Assembly: GCF_010730195.1 (NCBI RefSeq)
Contig: NZ_AP022613.1
Location: forward strand, 5,704,001 to 5,768,000
Source: Mycobacterium conspicuum
GTDB lineage: Bacteria; Actinomycetota; Actinomycetes; Mycobacteriales; Mycobacteriaceae
Direction of reading: 5' to 3'
DNA: 64,000 bases
The position numbers and the translations under genes are program-made. Below are positions 19,201 through 27,574 of this stretch, piece by piece. The notes beneath the pieces were generated by a model. The model did no database searches. It worked only from the letters and a program-made list of their open reading frames with translations, and was not told the origin of the DNA. Numbering within the stretch: the first letter of the stretch is position 1; every line of letters starts with the position of its first letter.

Positions 19201-19556
19201 ACGATGGTGTCCCTATTGCCGCGGACGAAGAGGCCATTCTTGCCGGCATCCACGCCCCCGGTGGGCAGGGTCGAGACCACCAAGCCGCCCTCGGCGGGCA
19301 GGGTGGCGATGGCCGAGCAGGGGATGGAGATGTCCAGTGCGCGCGGAGCACCAGACAGCAGCGGGGCGGTGACCTGATTGACGTGTCCGGCTGCGCTGCT
19401 TCCTTGCGGCCAGACGATGGTGGCCGTGGTTTGTTTGACCGGGAGCAAAGGAACCACGGCACACAACAGCAGGCCCGTGATTCCCGCGACGACCGCGATC
19501 AGCCTCGGGAGCCGCTGCGACCGCTCTTCGTCGTCTTCGGAAGCGTCTAAGCGCAC
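16227..19556 (-). CDS. embA: Arabinosyltransferase EmbA
   Basis: About 1109 aa from GTG 19556; the EmbA family has about 1094. EmbA pairs with EmbB to build the terminal hexa-arabinoside of arabinogalactan. Typical features are the N-terminal helix (IAVVAGITGLLLCAVVPLLP), the GT-C motif SSDDGYNLTIAR, FTPTKWAVQFG, a long C-terminal domain with FPCQQPF, and the end RGWSRQGPIRALP. The frame stays open upstream to GTG 19706, but those 50 residues are Arg/Ser-rich and unlike EmbA, whereas ERSQRLPRL just after the chosen start aligns with the known N-terminus. No strong ribosome site supports either, so the start is uncertain. Confidence 0.93.
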   Translation of the reverse strand: MRLDASEDDEERSQRLPRLIAVVAGITGLLLCAVVPLLPVKQTTATIVWPQGSSAAGHVNQVTAPLLSGAPRALDISIPCSAIATLPAEGGLVVSTLPTGGVDAGKNGLFVRGNRDTIVVAFRDSVAAVAQRSAVAAGACSVLHAWADAGGAGADFVGIPGAAGTLSAEKKPQVGGIFTDLKLAAQPGLSARIDIDTRFITAPSALKTIAMVLGALAVLAAVLALAALDRRSRGATLRLGWHRPRLQRVAWRHVGAASWLADILVIGTLLLWHIIGPTSSDDGYNLTIARIAPKAGYVANYYRYFGTTEAPFDWYLSVLAKMAAVSTAGVWMRLPATLAGIACWLIIGHWVLRRLGPGRGGLAANRVAVLTAGAVFLAAWLPFNNGLRPEPLIALGVIVTWVLVERAIALRRLAPAAVAIVVAMLAVTLAPQGLIAVAALLTGARAIAQTIRRRRATDGLLAPVLTLAASLSLILVVVFRSQTLATVAESVRIKYKVGPTIAWYQDWLRYYFLTVESNPDGSMARRFGVLVLLLCMFGMLVVLLRRGKVPGLATGPAWRLIGTTAFGLLLLTFTPTKWAVQFGAFASLAAALGAVTAFTLARVGLHSRRNLTLYITALLFVLAVATSGINGWFYVGNYGVPWWDIQPVVASHPVTTMFLTLSILTGLLAAWQHFRMDYAGHTEIKNNRRNRVLASTPLLVVATIMVLGEVGSLTKGAVFRYPVFTIAKANLAAIESGLSPTSCAMGDDVLTEPDPNAGMLQPIPGQTFGPDGPLGGINPVGFKPDGVGDDLRSYPVVTKPGVVNSDASPNKPNATMSDSAGTAGGSIPKGAPAGVNGSHAALPFGLDPARTPVMGSYGENSLAATATSAWYELPARAVDRPLVVVSATGAIWSYKEDGTFTYGQQLKLQWGHRDVDGGTVQPLAQVQPIDIGPEPAWRNLRFPLTWAPPEANVARIVAYDPNLSSEQWFAFTPPRVPVLQTLQQLMGSHTPVLMDIATAANFPCQQPFSEHLGVAQLPQYRIMPDHKQTAASSNGWQASEAGGPFLVTQAMLYTSTIATYLRGDWYRDWGSVEQYHRLVPADQAPDAAIEQGVMTVRGWSRQGPIRALP

Positions 19557-19869
19557 GAGGGTCGATCGTAAGCGACGCAGCTGTCGACTCCCGGGATGGA
19601 CGCTCGTGAAGCGGCGACAAGACTCGCTTTGAAATAGCCGACGGCCGCGCGCGGAAGCATTTCGATAGCGACGCGAAAGAAATACTCGACACGTGCCCAA
19701 AAGCACGCCGGTAATAATGGCGGCCGACGGCGCAAATGCCCTCCGACCGCGAGATTCAGTCCTGCGCGGGCGTTAATTGAATTCATTAGGAGTTTTGGTT
19801 TAGCAGCGCACCAATTAGGGAAACAACTTCACACATTGGCGCATTTGGGATTCGGGGAGAGGACCTGCC
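19557..19869. promoter_or_regulatory. embA / small-ORF divergent control region
   Basis: 313 nt without a recognised gene. The part at 19760-19850 is clearly richer in A+T than its surroundings (for example TTAATTGAATTCATTAGG), as expected of a promoter. It should hold the promoter for embA-embB on the minus strand and for the small ORF and perhaps embR on the plus strand. EmbR is known to bind upstream of emb genes in M. tuberculosis, but I cannot identify an EmbR site by eye. Confidence 0.5.
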
Positions 19870-20031
19870 ATGACCGCACCCACCACAAGCAGGACCGACG
19901 CGTTCAAGCCGGCAGCCATCACGCCTCGCGATCGGATGCGCCCCATCGTGCTGACCAACGAATTCGCGGTCGACCGCCTGGTGGGCCTGCTCCACGAGTT
20001 CGTCGCGCAGGGCGCGCTGCCCGCGCTGTAA
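19870..20031 (+). CDS. Small ORF (53 aa) between embA and embR
   Basis: Reads from ATG 19870 to TAA 20031, preceded by GGGGAGAGGA at good spacing for a ribosome site. The peptide begins MTAPTTSRTDAFKPAAITPR, has a basic middle (DRMRP) and a C-terminal amphipathic or hydrophobic part (IVLTNEFAVDRLVGLLHEF, then ALPAL). No Cys, no signal peptide. No family recognised. It lies 130 nt upstream of embR on the same strand, so it could be a leader peptide, a small regulatory protein, or part of the embR transcript. Support is the ribosome site, codon-like composition and position; no homologue could be checked. Confidence 0.55.
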   Translation: MTAPTTSRTDAFKPAAITPRDRMRPIVLTNEFAVDRLVGLLHEFVAQGALPAL

Positions 20032-20161
20032 CCACCGCTTAATTCGTCCGGCAAATCGCGTTCCGTGAGCGCGGGTTAGCCGAGCGAATCCTTCAGTTGT
20101 CGCTACACTGCCGTCAGAATGAGGGCTGAAGACTGGAGGTACCCGGAAGGCTGGCGGCGCG

Positions 20162-21298
20162 ATGAGTAACTCGGGTCTCGGGTTCGGCGTTCTGGGACCG
20201 TTGCTGGTCACCGCGCACGGCGTCCGGGTGTCGTTGGGTGCCGCCAAGCAGCGGGCGGTGTTGGCCATGCTGGTGATCAACCGCAACCGGCCGGTATCCG
20301 TCGACTCGTTGATCGACGCGGTGTGGGGTGACGATCCCGTGCCGGCCGCGCGCACCAGCATCCAGTCCCACATTTCCACGTTGCGCCGGTTGCTGGCCGG
20401 CGCCGGCGTGGATCCGTACCTGGTGCTGGCCAGCGCACCGCCGGGGTATCAGATCACCATCGCCGACGCCGACTGCGATGTCGGCCGTTTCACCGCCGAC
20501 AAGTCCGCGGGTGTTCGGGCCGCGGCCGCCGGCCGTTACGAGGATGCCAGCAACCATCTGCATGCGGCGCTGGGTGAGTGGCGCGGGCCCGTGCTCGACG
20601 ACCTGCGTGACTTCCCGTTCGTCGATGCGTACGCCGCCATGCTGTTGGAGGAGCGGGTGGCCGCCCACACCGCGCGCGCCGAAGCCGAGATCGCGTGCGG
20701 GCGCGCCGGCGCCGTCATCGGCGAGCTGGAGGCACTCACCGCCGAGCACCCCTATCGCGAACCGCTGTGGGCACAGCTGATCACCGCCTACTACGTGACC
20801 GAGCGCCAATCTGACGCCCTGGGTGCCTATCGGCGACTGAAGACGGCGCTGGCCGATGGGCTGGGCATCGACCCCGGCCCGACGGTCAGCGCGCTCTACG
20901 AGCGCATCCTGCGGCAGGAACCCATCGTCGCCAAACGGTCGGCGCTGACCACGCACAAGCAGAGCGCCTACCAGACCGCGTCGGACATCGCCTTGAGCGC
21001 GGGGCAACCCGTCGCCTGGTTGCTCGACCGAAAGGGTCGTCAGTATCCGCTGAACGCCGCCTCGACCCGGATCGGACGTCTCGCGGACAATGACATCGTC
21101 TTCGACGACGACACCGATGTCAGCCGCTACCACGCCGTAATCATCGACACCGGAGCGGGTTTCGTCATCCACGATTCGAAGTCGACGAATGGGGTGGAGG
21201 TGCAGCGTCGGCGTATCCGGGGCAGTTCCCCGCTGGCCGACGGCGACCTCATCCGCATCGGCAGTCGCGAGTACACCTTCCAGATCAACCCGGGCTGA
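20162..21298 (+). CDS. embR: Transcriptional regulator EmbR (SARP-type with FHA domain)
   Basis: 378 aa (388 in M. tuberculosis). Three domains: OmpR/SARP winged helix (about 8-100, GPLLVTAHGVRVSLGAAKQR and VDSLIDAVWG), bacterial transcriptional activation domain (about 100-255, ending LGIDPGPTVSALYERIL), and a C-terminal FHA domain (about 290-378, RIGRLADNDIV, SRYHAVI, STNGV) that reads phosphothreonine. EmbR is known to be phosphorylated by PknA, PknB and PknH, dephosphorylated by PstP, and to activate embCAB. Here it is divergent from embA. The FHA SRHH motif appears as SRYH. Its 3' end overlaps the convergent MDMPI gene by 14 nt. Confidence 0.95.
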   Translation: MSNSGLGFGVLGPLLVTAHGVRVSLGAAKQRAVLAMLVINRNRPVSVDSLIDAVWGDDPVPAARTSIQSHISTLRRLLAGAGVDPYLVLASAPPGYQITIADADCDVGRFTADKSAGVRAAAAGRYEDASNHLHAALGEWRGPVLDDLRDFPFVDAYAAMLLEERVAAHTARAEAEIACGRAGAVIGELEALTAEHPYREPLWAQLITAYYVTERQSDALGAYRRLKTALADGLGIDPGPTVSALYERILRQEPIVAKRSALTTHKQSAYQTASDIALSAGQPVAWLLDRKGRQYPLNAASTRIGRLADNDIVFDDDTDVSRYHAVIIDTGAGFVIHDSKSTNGVEVQRRRIRGSSPLADGDLIRIGSREYTFQINPG

Positions 21299-21896
21299 GC
21301 CGTGCGGCCAACGTATCGAGCCCCGGACCGGCGAGGTCGGCGAGCGCCGCGGGACGGCCGGTCATCGCCATCAACAGGGCTTCGCCCGGCCCGATGACTT
21401 CGGGCCCGCGGCCGTGGACCCAGTCGACGTCGGTGGCCCGCAGTCGCAGCCCCCTGATCCGGCGTCCCGCGCCCAGGCGGGGGTTGCTCGGCACCAGCGG
21501 CAGAATGCGGGTGAGTCGGTCGGCGGGGACGTTGCGCGGTCGGCCCAGCGAGCGCCGGATGTCCTGGTGGTGAACCGTGCCGTCGACCAGTGCGATCATG
21601 CCGCCGAAACCCGCGGTCAACCCCTGGGGCGTCAGGTGATCGCGCAAGAAATCGAGCAGCTGCTGCGGGCTCAGTGACGCGAACTCGTCGACGCCGACCT
21701 GGTTCGCGCGCACGACGGCGCCCTTGAGGAATCGCTTGATCAGCCCCAGGGTCCCCAGTTCCTCGTAGCTGATCACATGCGCGACAACGTCTTTGACGGT
21801 CCACCTGGTGCACAGGCTCGGCGCGGCCCAGTCTTGCGGGGTCAGCGTGGCCAGAAACTCCGCGAGGTCGGCCCGCTCGGCGCGGGCCATGTCCAT
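21285..21896 (-). CDS. Maleylpyruvate isomerase-fold (MDMPI/DinB-like) protein, TIGR03083 type
   Basis: 203 aa from ATG 21896 (MDMARAERADLAEFL). The N-terminal region fits the four-helix DinB/MDMPI fold of mycothiol-dependent isomerase-like enzymes: LTPQDWAAPSLCTRWTVKDVVAHV is the usual signature and a later HHQD sits near residue 105; these His residues are metal ligands in the family. The C-terminal part resembles the MDMPI C-terminal domain. Substrate unknown. It overlaps the embR 3' end by 14 nt. A longer frame upstream is open but overlaps the likely promoter region of the next gene. Confidence 0.8.
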   Translation of the reverse strand: MDMARAERADLAEFLATLTPQDWAAPSLCTRWTVKDVVAHVISYEELGTLGLIKRFLKGAVVRANQVGVDEFASLSPQQLLDFLRDHLTPQGLTAGFGGMIALVDGTVHHQDIRRSLGRPRNVPADRLTRILPLVPSNPRLGAGRRIRGLRLRATDVDWVHGRGPEVIGPGEALLMAMTGRPAALADLAGPGLDTLAARLSPG

Positions 21897-22103
21897 CAGC
21901 GTGGGTGCACCAGCCACGAACCCCAGCGTAGGCACGTGGACCGCGGGCATCCAACGAAAAGCAACCGATTGCCCTCCCGCAGCCACGCAAGAATTTCGCA
22001 AGAATCTCGCAAGAACTTCGCCAGGGACGCGCAAGCCGCCGCGGGCAGCCTGGTGTTGTCGGCCAACCGCGACCGACCCCAAAGCAGAAATGGAAGGGCA
22101 CCC

Positions 22104-22322
22104 ATGAAGGCGAAGAACAAGGTTTCCAAAATCCGCATGGCGGCGGGCGTCATGTTGGGCGGCATCGGGCTGTCACTGGTGGCATCCCTGATGCCGGCCA
22201 CCGCCTCCGCGGAGCCTTATGACCCGCACAGCGGGCCCCTGCACCCGGTGCGCCACTACGTCGGCGACATCAAGCACCCGGCGTGGGCGCTGCACCACCC
22301 GCTGCGCGCTCTGATCCCGTAA
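22104..22322 (+). CDS. Tiny secreted protein, His/Pro-rich mature peptide
   Basis: 72 aa from ATG 22104 with GGAAGGG upstream. The first 36 residues are a textbook signal peptide: a basic start (MKAKNKVSKIR), a hydrophobic core, and a cleavage motif ATASA before Glu37. The predicted 36-residue mature peptide has repeated HP pairs (LHPVRHYVG, KHPAW, HHPLRAL) and no cysteine. No known family recognised. The in-frame sequence upstream to 21777 is antisense to the MDMPI gene and is not part of it. A strong hairpin follows directly (22331-22387). Probably a secreted or wall peptide; function unknown. Confidence 0.75.
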   Translation: MKAKNKVSKIRMAAGVMLGGIGLSLVASLMPATASAEPYDPHSGPLHPVRHYVGDIKHPAWALHHPLRALIP

Positions 22323-22330
22323 TCCCCACG

Positions 22331-22387
22331 CACTTCTGCCCCGTTTCCGGATTCGTACCGACGGCCATCCGGAGCGGGGCAGAAGTG
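22331..22387. terminator. Long bidirectional hairpin terminator
   Basis: Perfect 13-bp arms CACTTCTGCCCCG (22331-22343) and CGGGGCAGAAGTG (22375-22387), with an inner 6-bp stem CCGGAT/ATCCGG (22347-22352 and 22367-22372) and a 14-nt loop. It sits between the converging ends of the tiny secreted gene (+) and embC (-) and can serve both. TTT follows the right arm on the plus strand. Confidence 0.8.
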
Positions 22388-22401
22388 TTTCCCCACCCCG
22401 C

Positions 22402-25400
22402 CTAATGCCGGAGCGGTGCCGGGCCCCACAGGCCGCTACGCGTCGTCGTCCCCAGTTCCAGCCGGGCCGGTTGCGCGTTCGGGTAGTAGGGCGTCAGTCG
22501 CTGCAAGCTGCCCCAGTCCCGCGCCCAGTCGTCTTTCAGGTAGCTGGCCACCGTGGTCGCCTTCAGGAGCAACTCGGTGACGCCCAGCGGGCCACCCCCG
22601 TTGTTGTCCATCACGGGAGAGTTCGCCTCGGCGCCGAATCGATCCGGCAGGATCCGCCACTTCGGGGTTTCGTCGACGCCATTCTGGTGACCGAATGGAC
22701 GCTGGCACGGGAACGCCAAGCCGACCAACCAGTCCAGGAACACCGGGTCGCGGGAGCCGACCACGTCCTGCAGCGTGCGCAGCTGCGGAATTCGCGGCGG
22801 CGTGATCGCGATCCAGTGCTGCGGCGCCAGGTCCTCGTCGTTGGCCACCAGGCGGATTTGGGTAGCGGTGCTCGGGATCGTCGACAAGGCGAGCCGCAGG
22901 TTACGCCAGGCCGGCGCCGCCCCGACGTCGTCGAACTGAAACGACCCGCCGGGGTGCCCGCCGGCCGCCTGGTCCGCGCTATCCCCCCCTTTGTCTGAGG
23001 CCCACTGCACCTGGACCTCGCGGGGATCGAAGCGACCGGCCGCACTCACCACCAGCAGCGGCCCGGCCTTGTCCCTCGGCGGCAACCGGTACCAGCCGGA
23101 GCGCAGGTGAGCCGGCAGCTGGATACCCGAGCGCCAGCTGCCCAGCACGGGCGTGCGGGCGGGATCCAGGTTGAACGGCAACTGGGCGGCCGATCCGTTG
23201 ATGCCCGGCGCCGGAGTGGTGCCGCCCTCGGTGCCGGCCTGGTTGGTAGTGGCGGTCTTGTCCTCCTCGTTAACGAAGCTGCGGTCACCGGGCCGCTCCA
23301 TCACCGGGTCGGCGCGAACCTCGGCGGGAATGCCGTTGGGCGTGAACGCTTCCGACAGACCCGCGCCCAACGAGTCGGCCACCGAACCGCTCACCGGGGC
23401 GAGCATGCCGGGGTTGGGATCCTGCTCCACCAGAACGTCTTCGGCCAGTCCGCACGACTTGCCGGTCAGCGCCTCGAGGTTGGACCGCCCCACCGACCAC
23501 GCCGGGTACTGGTCGGTCATCGCCAGGGTCAGCGATAACACCTCGAACAGCACCAGCAGCCATGTCGCAATTGCCAACGGGGACTGGATGATTCCGGCCG
23601 CCCGGACGCCGTAGCGGGTTTGTGGCCAACCGTTATCGGGCGCGGCGAAGTGGAACCATGCCGCCAGGAGCAGCACCAAGACCGTCAGCCCGAGCAGTGC
23701 GGTGGCAAACGCGTAGTGCCATGCCGGGAACGAATTCGACCACGGCACACCGAAATTGGACACATACCACCAGCCGTTGACGCTGGCGAACGACAGCGCC
23801 ACCAGGAACAGCACCACCGCGGCGAAGACGGTGCGGTTACGTCGGGACCGCATGGCGGCACTGGTCACCGCGACCGCGGCCAACGCCCCCAAAGATCCTG
23901 CGAGCCCGGCGAACACACCGAAGTGGTGGGTCCACTTGGTGGGGGTAAACATCATCGCGACGAACGAGATGATCGTGATGCCGACGATACGGCGGCTCGG
24001 CCCTGCCGACGTGCCCGGAATCTTGCCTTTGCGCAACGACATGGCCACCGTTACCGCCAGCGCCAGCACCAGCGCCAGCACGGCGAAGCGCCGGGCGACC
24101 GATCCGTCGGGGCTGGCCATGAACAGGCGCTCGTAGCGGATGGGTTCGTCGAACCAGCTCAGGCTCGGCCCGAGCGCGCGCTTGAGGGCGGTCGCCTGGA
24201 TCTCGCCGGCCAGGGTTTGGTCGCGGAAGATCAAGATCACGGTGACCGTGACCGCGGCCAGCACGGGCGACAGCAACGGGAGCGCTCCGAACCTTGCGGA
24301 CCTGCGGTGCATGATCGTGCGCAGCGGCCCGATCGCCACCAGCAGCGCGCCAATCGACGCGATGCCCGTCGGCCCGGAGAACAGGGTCAGCGCTCCGATG
24401 ATGCAAGCGACCGCCACCGGCAACAGCCGGTTGGTGGCGACCGCCCGCTCCACCGAACACCAGGTCAACAGGATGCCCAGCGCGATGATCGGCTCGGGCC
24501 GCAGGCCGTTGTCGAGCGGCAACCAGGTCGCCAGGAACATGCCGGCCGCGGTCCACGCCGCGGCCCGGCTCTGCTTGACGGCGTGGCCGAGGCGCGGCAT
24601 CACTTCGCGGCTGATCACCCACCAGCACGTCAGCGCCATCACCAGGGTGGGCAGTCGCATCCAGATGCTCGCGGTGCTGGCGTGCGCCCACAGCGCCAGC
24701 AGGTCGTAGTACCAGCCGAACGGCGCCTCGGGGGTTCCTAGCCAGCGGTAGTAGTTGGCCATGTAGCCCGCGTGCTCGGACACCCGCGCCATGGTCAGGA
24801 TGTAGCCGTCGTCGGAGGTGTTGGCGCCGACGAAATGCCACCACACCAGCACGCCGATGACCAGCGCGTCCAGGCCGCCGACCGACCACCACCGCGCGGG
24901 CAGGAAGCGGCGGTGCCGGGTGCCGTCGGCCGTGTCCATGACGTGCAGCGCGATGAGCGCGACGGCGGTCAGCAGGACCCCGAGGATCATCGCGGCCATC
25001 TTCAGCTGGGTGGGGCTGCTGCTGTAGCGGGTGTCCACGGTGGCCGAGAAGCTCAGGCCCGGCGGGGCCGGGCCGGCCAGGTCGGTGAACACGCCGACGA
25101 TCTGCGGCCGGAAATCGTAGCCGCTCTTCTCGCCGCGCAGCGGCGAGCCGGGATGCTCGGCGTTGGGCCCCTGCGTCAGTCCGACGAATTCCGCGACGAC
25201 CCGGTCGGCGTGCGCGGTCAGGGTCAGGCGCCGACAGGCCGGGCCCAGCACCTGGCTCAGCGGGGCGGTGACCACCGGGACATTGCGCACGACCAGCACC
25301 AGTTCGTCGTTGGCGCGCTGGATGAGCAGCCCGCGGTCGACGGCCTTGGGCGCCTGCTTGGGCACGGTCGACAGCAACACCGTCTTGCCGGCGTTCTGCG

Positions 25401-25671
25401 GTCCGGTCAGGCCGGCGGCCGCCTGGCACGGCACGCTGATGTTCAGCTCGGTGGCCACGTAGCTGATCAGCGGCGCCTCGACGCTGCCGAACGTGCCGTT
25501 CTGGGGCCAGTTGAGTTGGGCGGTGGTCTGGTTGACCGGCAGCAGCGGGGTGGCGACGGCGAGCAGGGCACCGAGCAGCCCGGCGACGACGGCGACGACG
25601 CGGGCCAACCGGTAATTTGTCGCCGCGCCACTCACGGAGCTAGATGCTAGTTCTCGAGTTTTCGTGGCCAT
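22402..25671 (-). CDS. embC: Arabinosyltransferase EmbC (LAM arabinan)
   Basis: 1089 aa from ATG 25671 (MATKTRELASSS), 5 nt after the aftA stop. EmbC extends the arabinan of lipoarabinomannan from decaprenyl-phosphoryl-arabinose. Visible are the N-terminal helix (ARVVAVVAGLLGALLAVATPLLP), the GT-C motif TSDDGYILTMAR, RPEPIIALGI, FTPTKWTHHFG, and the C-terminal carbohydrate-binding domain ending RSGLWGPAPLRH. The open frame runs further upstream to 27474, but that part is the antiphase shadow of aftA. In M. tuberculosis embC, embA and embB are contiguous; here embC is separated from embA by embR and three other small genes. Confidence 0.96.
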   Translation of the reverse strand: MATKTRELASSSVSGAATNYRLARVVAVVAGLLGALLAVATPLLPVNQTTAQLNWPQNGTFGSVEAPLISYVATELNISVPCQAAAGLTGPQNAGKTVLLSTVPKQAPKAVDRGLLIQRANDELVLVVRNVPVVTAPLSQVLGPACRRLTLTAHADRVVAEFVGLTQGPNAEHPGSPLRGEKSGYDFRPQIVGVFTDLAGPAPPGLSFSATVDTRYSSSPTQLKMAAMILGVLLTAVALIALHVMDTADGTRHRRFLPARWWSVGGLDALVIGVLVWWHFVGANTSDDGYILTMARVSEHAGYMANYYRWLGTPEAPFGWYYDLLALWAHASTASIWMRLPTLVMALTCWWVISREVMPRLGHAVKQSRAAAWTAAGMFLATWLPLDNGLRPEPIIALGILLTWCSVERAVATNRLLPVAVACIIGALTLFSGPTGIASIGALLVAIGPLRTIMHRRSARFGALPLLSPVLAAVTVTVILIFRDQTLAGEIQATALKRALGPSLSWFDEPIRYERLFMASPDGSVARRFAVLALVLALAVTVAMSLRKGKIPGTSAGPSRRIVGITIISFVAMMFTPTKWTHHFGVFAGLAGSLGALAAVAVTSAAMRSRRNRTVFAAVVLFLVALSFASVNGWWYVSNFGVPWSNSFPAWHYAFATALLGLTVLVLLLAAWFHFAAPDNGWPQTRYGVRAAGIIQSPLAIATWLLVLFEVLSLTLAMTDQYPAWSVGRSNLEALTGKSCGLAEDVLVEQDPNPGMLAPVSGSVADSLGAGLSEAFTPNGIPAEVRADPVMERPGDRSFVNEEDKTATTNQAGTEGGTTPAPGINGSAAQLPFNLDPARTPVLGSWRSGIQLPAHLRSGWYRLPPRDKAGPLLVVSAAGRFDPREVQVQWASDKGGDSADQAAGGHPGGSFQFDDVGAAPAWRNLRLALSTIPSTATQIRLVANDEDLAPQHWIAITPPRIPQLRTLQDVVGSRDPVFLDWLVGLAFPCQRPFGHQNGVDETPKWRILPDRFGAEANSPVMDNNGGGPLGVTELLLKATTVASYLKDDWARDWGSLQRLTPYYPNAQPARLELGTTTRSGLWGPAPLRH

Positions 25672-25676
25672 CAGCG

Positions 25677-27572
25677 CTAGACCCCAGGCTTGCGGATGGC
25701 CAGCACGAACGGGCCGATGCTTTGCACGCTGAACCGCGGATCGGTGAACAGGGCAGCGCGCAGGTCGACGGTGTAGCGACGGACATTGGGCTGGTTGGGA
25801 TAGACATCCTGGGCCAGCCGCAGGGTGTAGGTGTTGCTCGCGCCACGGCGCATCAAAAACACCGTCGGCGGCGGCCACGGCAGCGTGTCCAGGGCGTGGA
25901 TCAGCTCGTCGGCCGTCTTGAACTTCGCCCACTTCTCGATTTGCGCGGCGCGCAGGTCGAACTGTGCCAGCGGGTTGGCGTAGTGCGACGTCAGGCCCTG
26001 AAAGCCCCAATAGGGGTAGTACGACAGGAAGCTGTAGTCGGCGGTCAGCACCACCGTCTGATCGCGCGGGCGGCCGGTACCACGCAGGATGGCCGCGTCG
26101 ACAGCGTCGTAGTACTTCTCCGAACTCGGCGGCCGCCGGTCGCCGCGCTGGCCGTGCCCGTCGGTGTCGGTGTAGGCGATGGTGAGATCCGGCCGCAGCA
26201 CGTCGGGAATGTCCTGGCTGAACGCGATCGCGGCGGCCAGCCCGACGGCACCGGCGATCGGGGCCACCGCGCGATGGCGTGCTGCCAGCGCCTGAGTGGC
26301 TTCCACCAAGCCGAACGCCCCGGCAGCGACCAAAAGCACGGTCAGCGTCGGCTGCAGGCGGAACGACAGCAGGGTCACGCGCGCCAGCGTGGCCAGCATC
26401 GAGAGCAGGGACCACAGATAGATGGCCAGCACCCCGATGGTCAGCGCGGCCGCCCTGACCGACGAGCGGGCCCGCGCCACCAGCCACAGCGTGCCGACCA
26501 TGCAGACTGCGCCCAGCAGCGAGAACTGCAGCATGGGGAAGGTCAGTTCGGCGCCGTCGGCCGGCAGGTAGTGGTAGGCGCTGCCGGTGTCGCTGACTGG
26601 GTTGGTGGCCGCCCGCAACAGGTACGGCAGCCAGGTGGTGCCGCCGATGACCGCCGCGATGACGGCGATGACGACCAACCGGCGCAGTGGGTCGAGGGCG
26701 GCCTTGCGGCCACCCTCCCGCCAGCGCGATGCGACCAGCGCCAGCCCCATCAGCGTCATCGCGAACGCGCTGAAGCCGAACAGCAGCGTGTACCAGGTGG
26801 CGGTCCAGCCAAGGAAGACGCCGGCGCCGATGACGGCGGCCCAGCCGCTCCGCGGCTCGAGTATCACGCCGGCGGGTGGTGCTCCTGGAGCGCCGGCGCG
26901 CAGACCCGACCACGTCAGCACCAGCACCGGCGGCAGCAGCACGGTGATCATCGCGGAGTAGGGCTCCGGCGAGCCGTAGGCCAGCGTCGCCGCCGCGGTG
27001 GCGGTGGTGACGATCAGCGCATGCTCGAAGCGGATCATCCGCCACCACAGCACCAGCGCGACCGCGACCGCGATGGTGATCGAGGTGATGGCCCACGGCT
27101 TGAACAGTTCCCAGGCCGGCATCCCGGTGAGCGCCGCGACCCGCCCGCCGATCCAGAACCAGCCCGGCGGGTAGAACGACGGCAGGCCCAGGTAGGTCAT
27201 GTCGTGCAGCGCGGGACTGTCGGTGAGCCTGGTCAGGTATTCGGTGCGGAATTGCTGGTCGACGGAGATGCCGAACAGATACAGCTTGGTGGCCCCCAAC
27301 GGCATGCCCAGCGTGACGACGGTGAACGCCGAGACGAAGAGCAGCCCGCCCAGTCGGGCCCACCAAGGAAAGCGCCGGTATGCCCAGCCGGAAGCCACCA
27401 GCCCGGCCAGGCAGCCGACCTGACCGACGGTGGTCAGCGCGTGCAGCTGGTTGGACGACGGGAACGCCGGCCACTGCACGCCGGCGATGGCGATCAGCGA
27501 TACCACCGCGACGACCGCGGCGACCGCCGCGGCCAAGACCATCTGGCCCAGGCTGGCGAGGGCGTTGCGCAT
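25677..27572 (-). CDS. aftA: Galactan 5-O-arabinofuranosyltransferase AftA
   Basis: 631 aa (643 in M. tuberculosis). AftA adds the first arabinofuranose residues to the galactan of arabinogalactan. Many transmembrane helices in the N-terminal two thirds; conserved stretches such as WPAFPSSNQLHALTTVGQ, FGISVDQQFRTEYL and the C-terminal soluble domain with YPYWGFQGLT, LAQFD and VRRYTVDL. The start ATG 27572 is only 2 nt past the dprE2 stop; a longer in-frame reading to 27656 overlaps dprE2 and is rejected. Co-transcribed with dprE1-dprE2 and embC, which make and use the same donor. Confidence 0.95.
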   Translation of the reverse strand: MRNALASLGQMVLAAAVAAVVAVVSLIAIAGVQWPAFPSSNQLHALTTVGQVGCLAGLVASGWAYRRFPWWARLGGLLFVSAFTVVTLGMPLGATKLYLFGISVDQQFRTEYLTRLTDSPALHDMTYLGLPSFYPPGWFWIGGRVAALTGMPAWELFKPWAITSITIAVAVALVLWWRMIRFEHALIVTTATAAATLAYGSPEPYSAMITVLLPPVLVLTWSGLRAGAPGAPPAGVILEPRSGWAAVIGAGVFLGWTATWYTLLFGFSAFAMTLMGLALVASRWREGGRKAALDPLRRLVVIAVIAAVIGGTTWLPYLLRAATNPVSDTGSAYHYLPADGAELTFPMLQFSLLGAVCMVGTLWLVARARSSVRAAALTIGVLAIYLWSLLSMLATLARVTLLSFRLQPTLTVLLVAAGAFGLVEATQALAARHRAVAPIAGAVGLAAAIAFSQDIPDVLRPDLTIAYTDTDGHGQRGDRRPPSSEKYYDAVDAAILRGTGRPRDQTVVLTADYSFLSYYPYWGFQGLTSHYANPLAQFDLRAAQIEKWAKFKTADELIHALDTLPWPPPTVFLMRRGASNTYTLRLAQDVYPNQPNVRRYTVDLRAALFTDPRFSVQSIGPFVLAIRKPGV

Positions 27573-27574
27573 GG

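Noticed and set aside
19557..19706. Fifty-residue N-terminal extension of EmbA from GTG 19706
   Set aside because: The extra residues are Arg/Ser-rich and unlike EmbA. A start close to the ERSQRLPRL segment fits the family, though the exact codon is uncertain.
25672..27474. N-terminal extension of embC by about 600 codons
   Set aside because: It overlaps aftA on the same strand in another frame and has no EmbC-like sequence. ATG 25671 gives the correct EmbC start.
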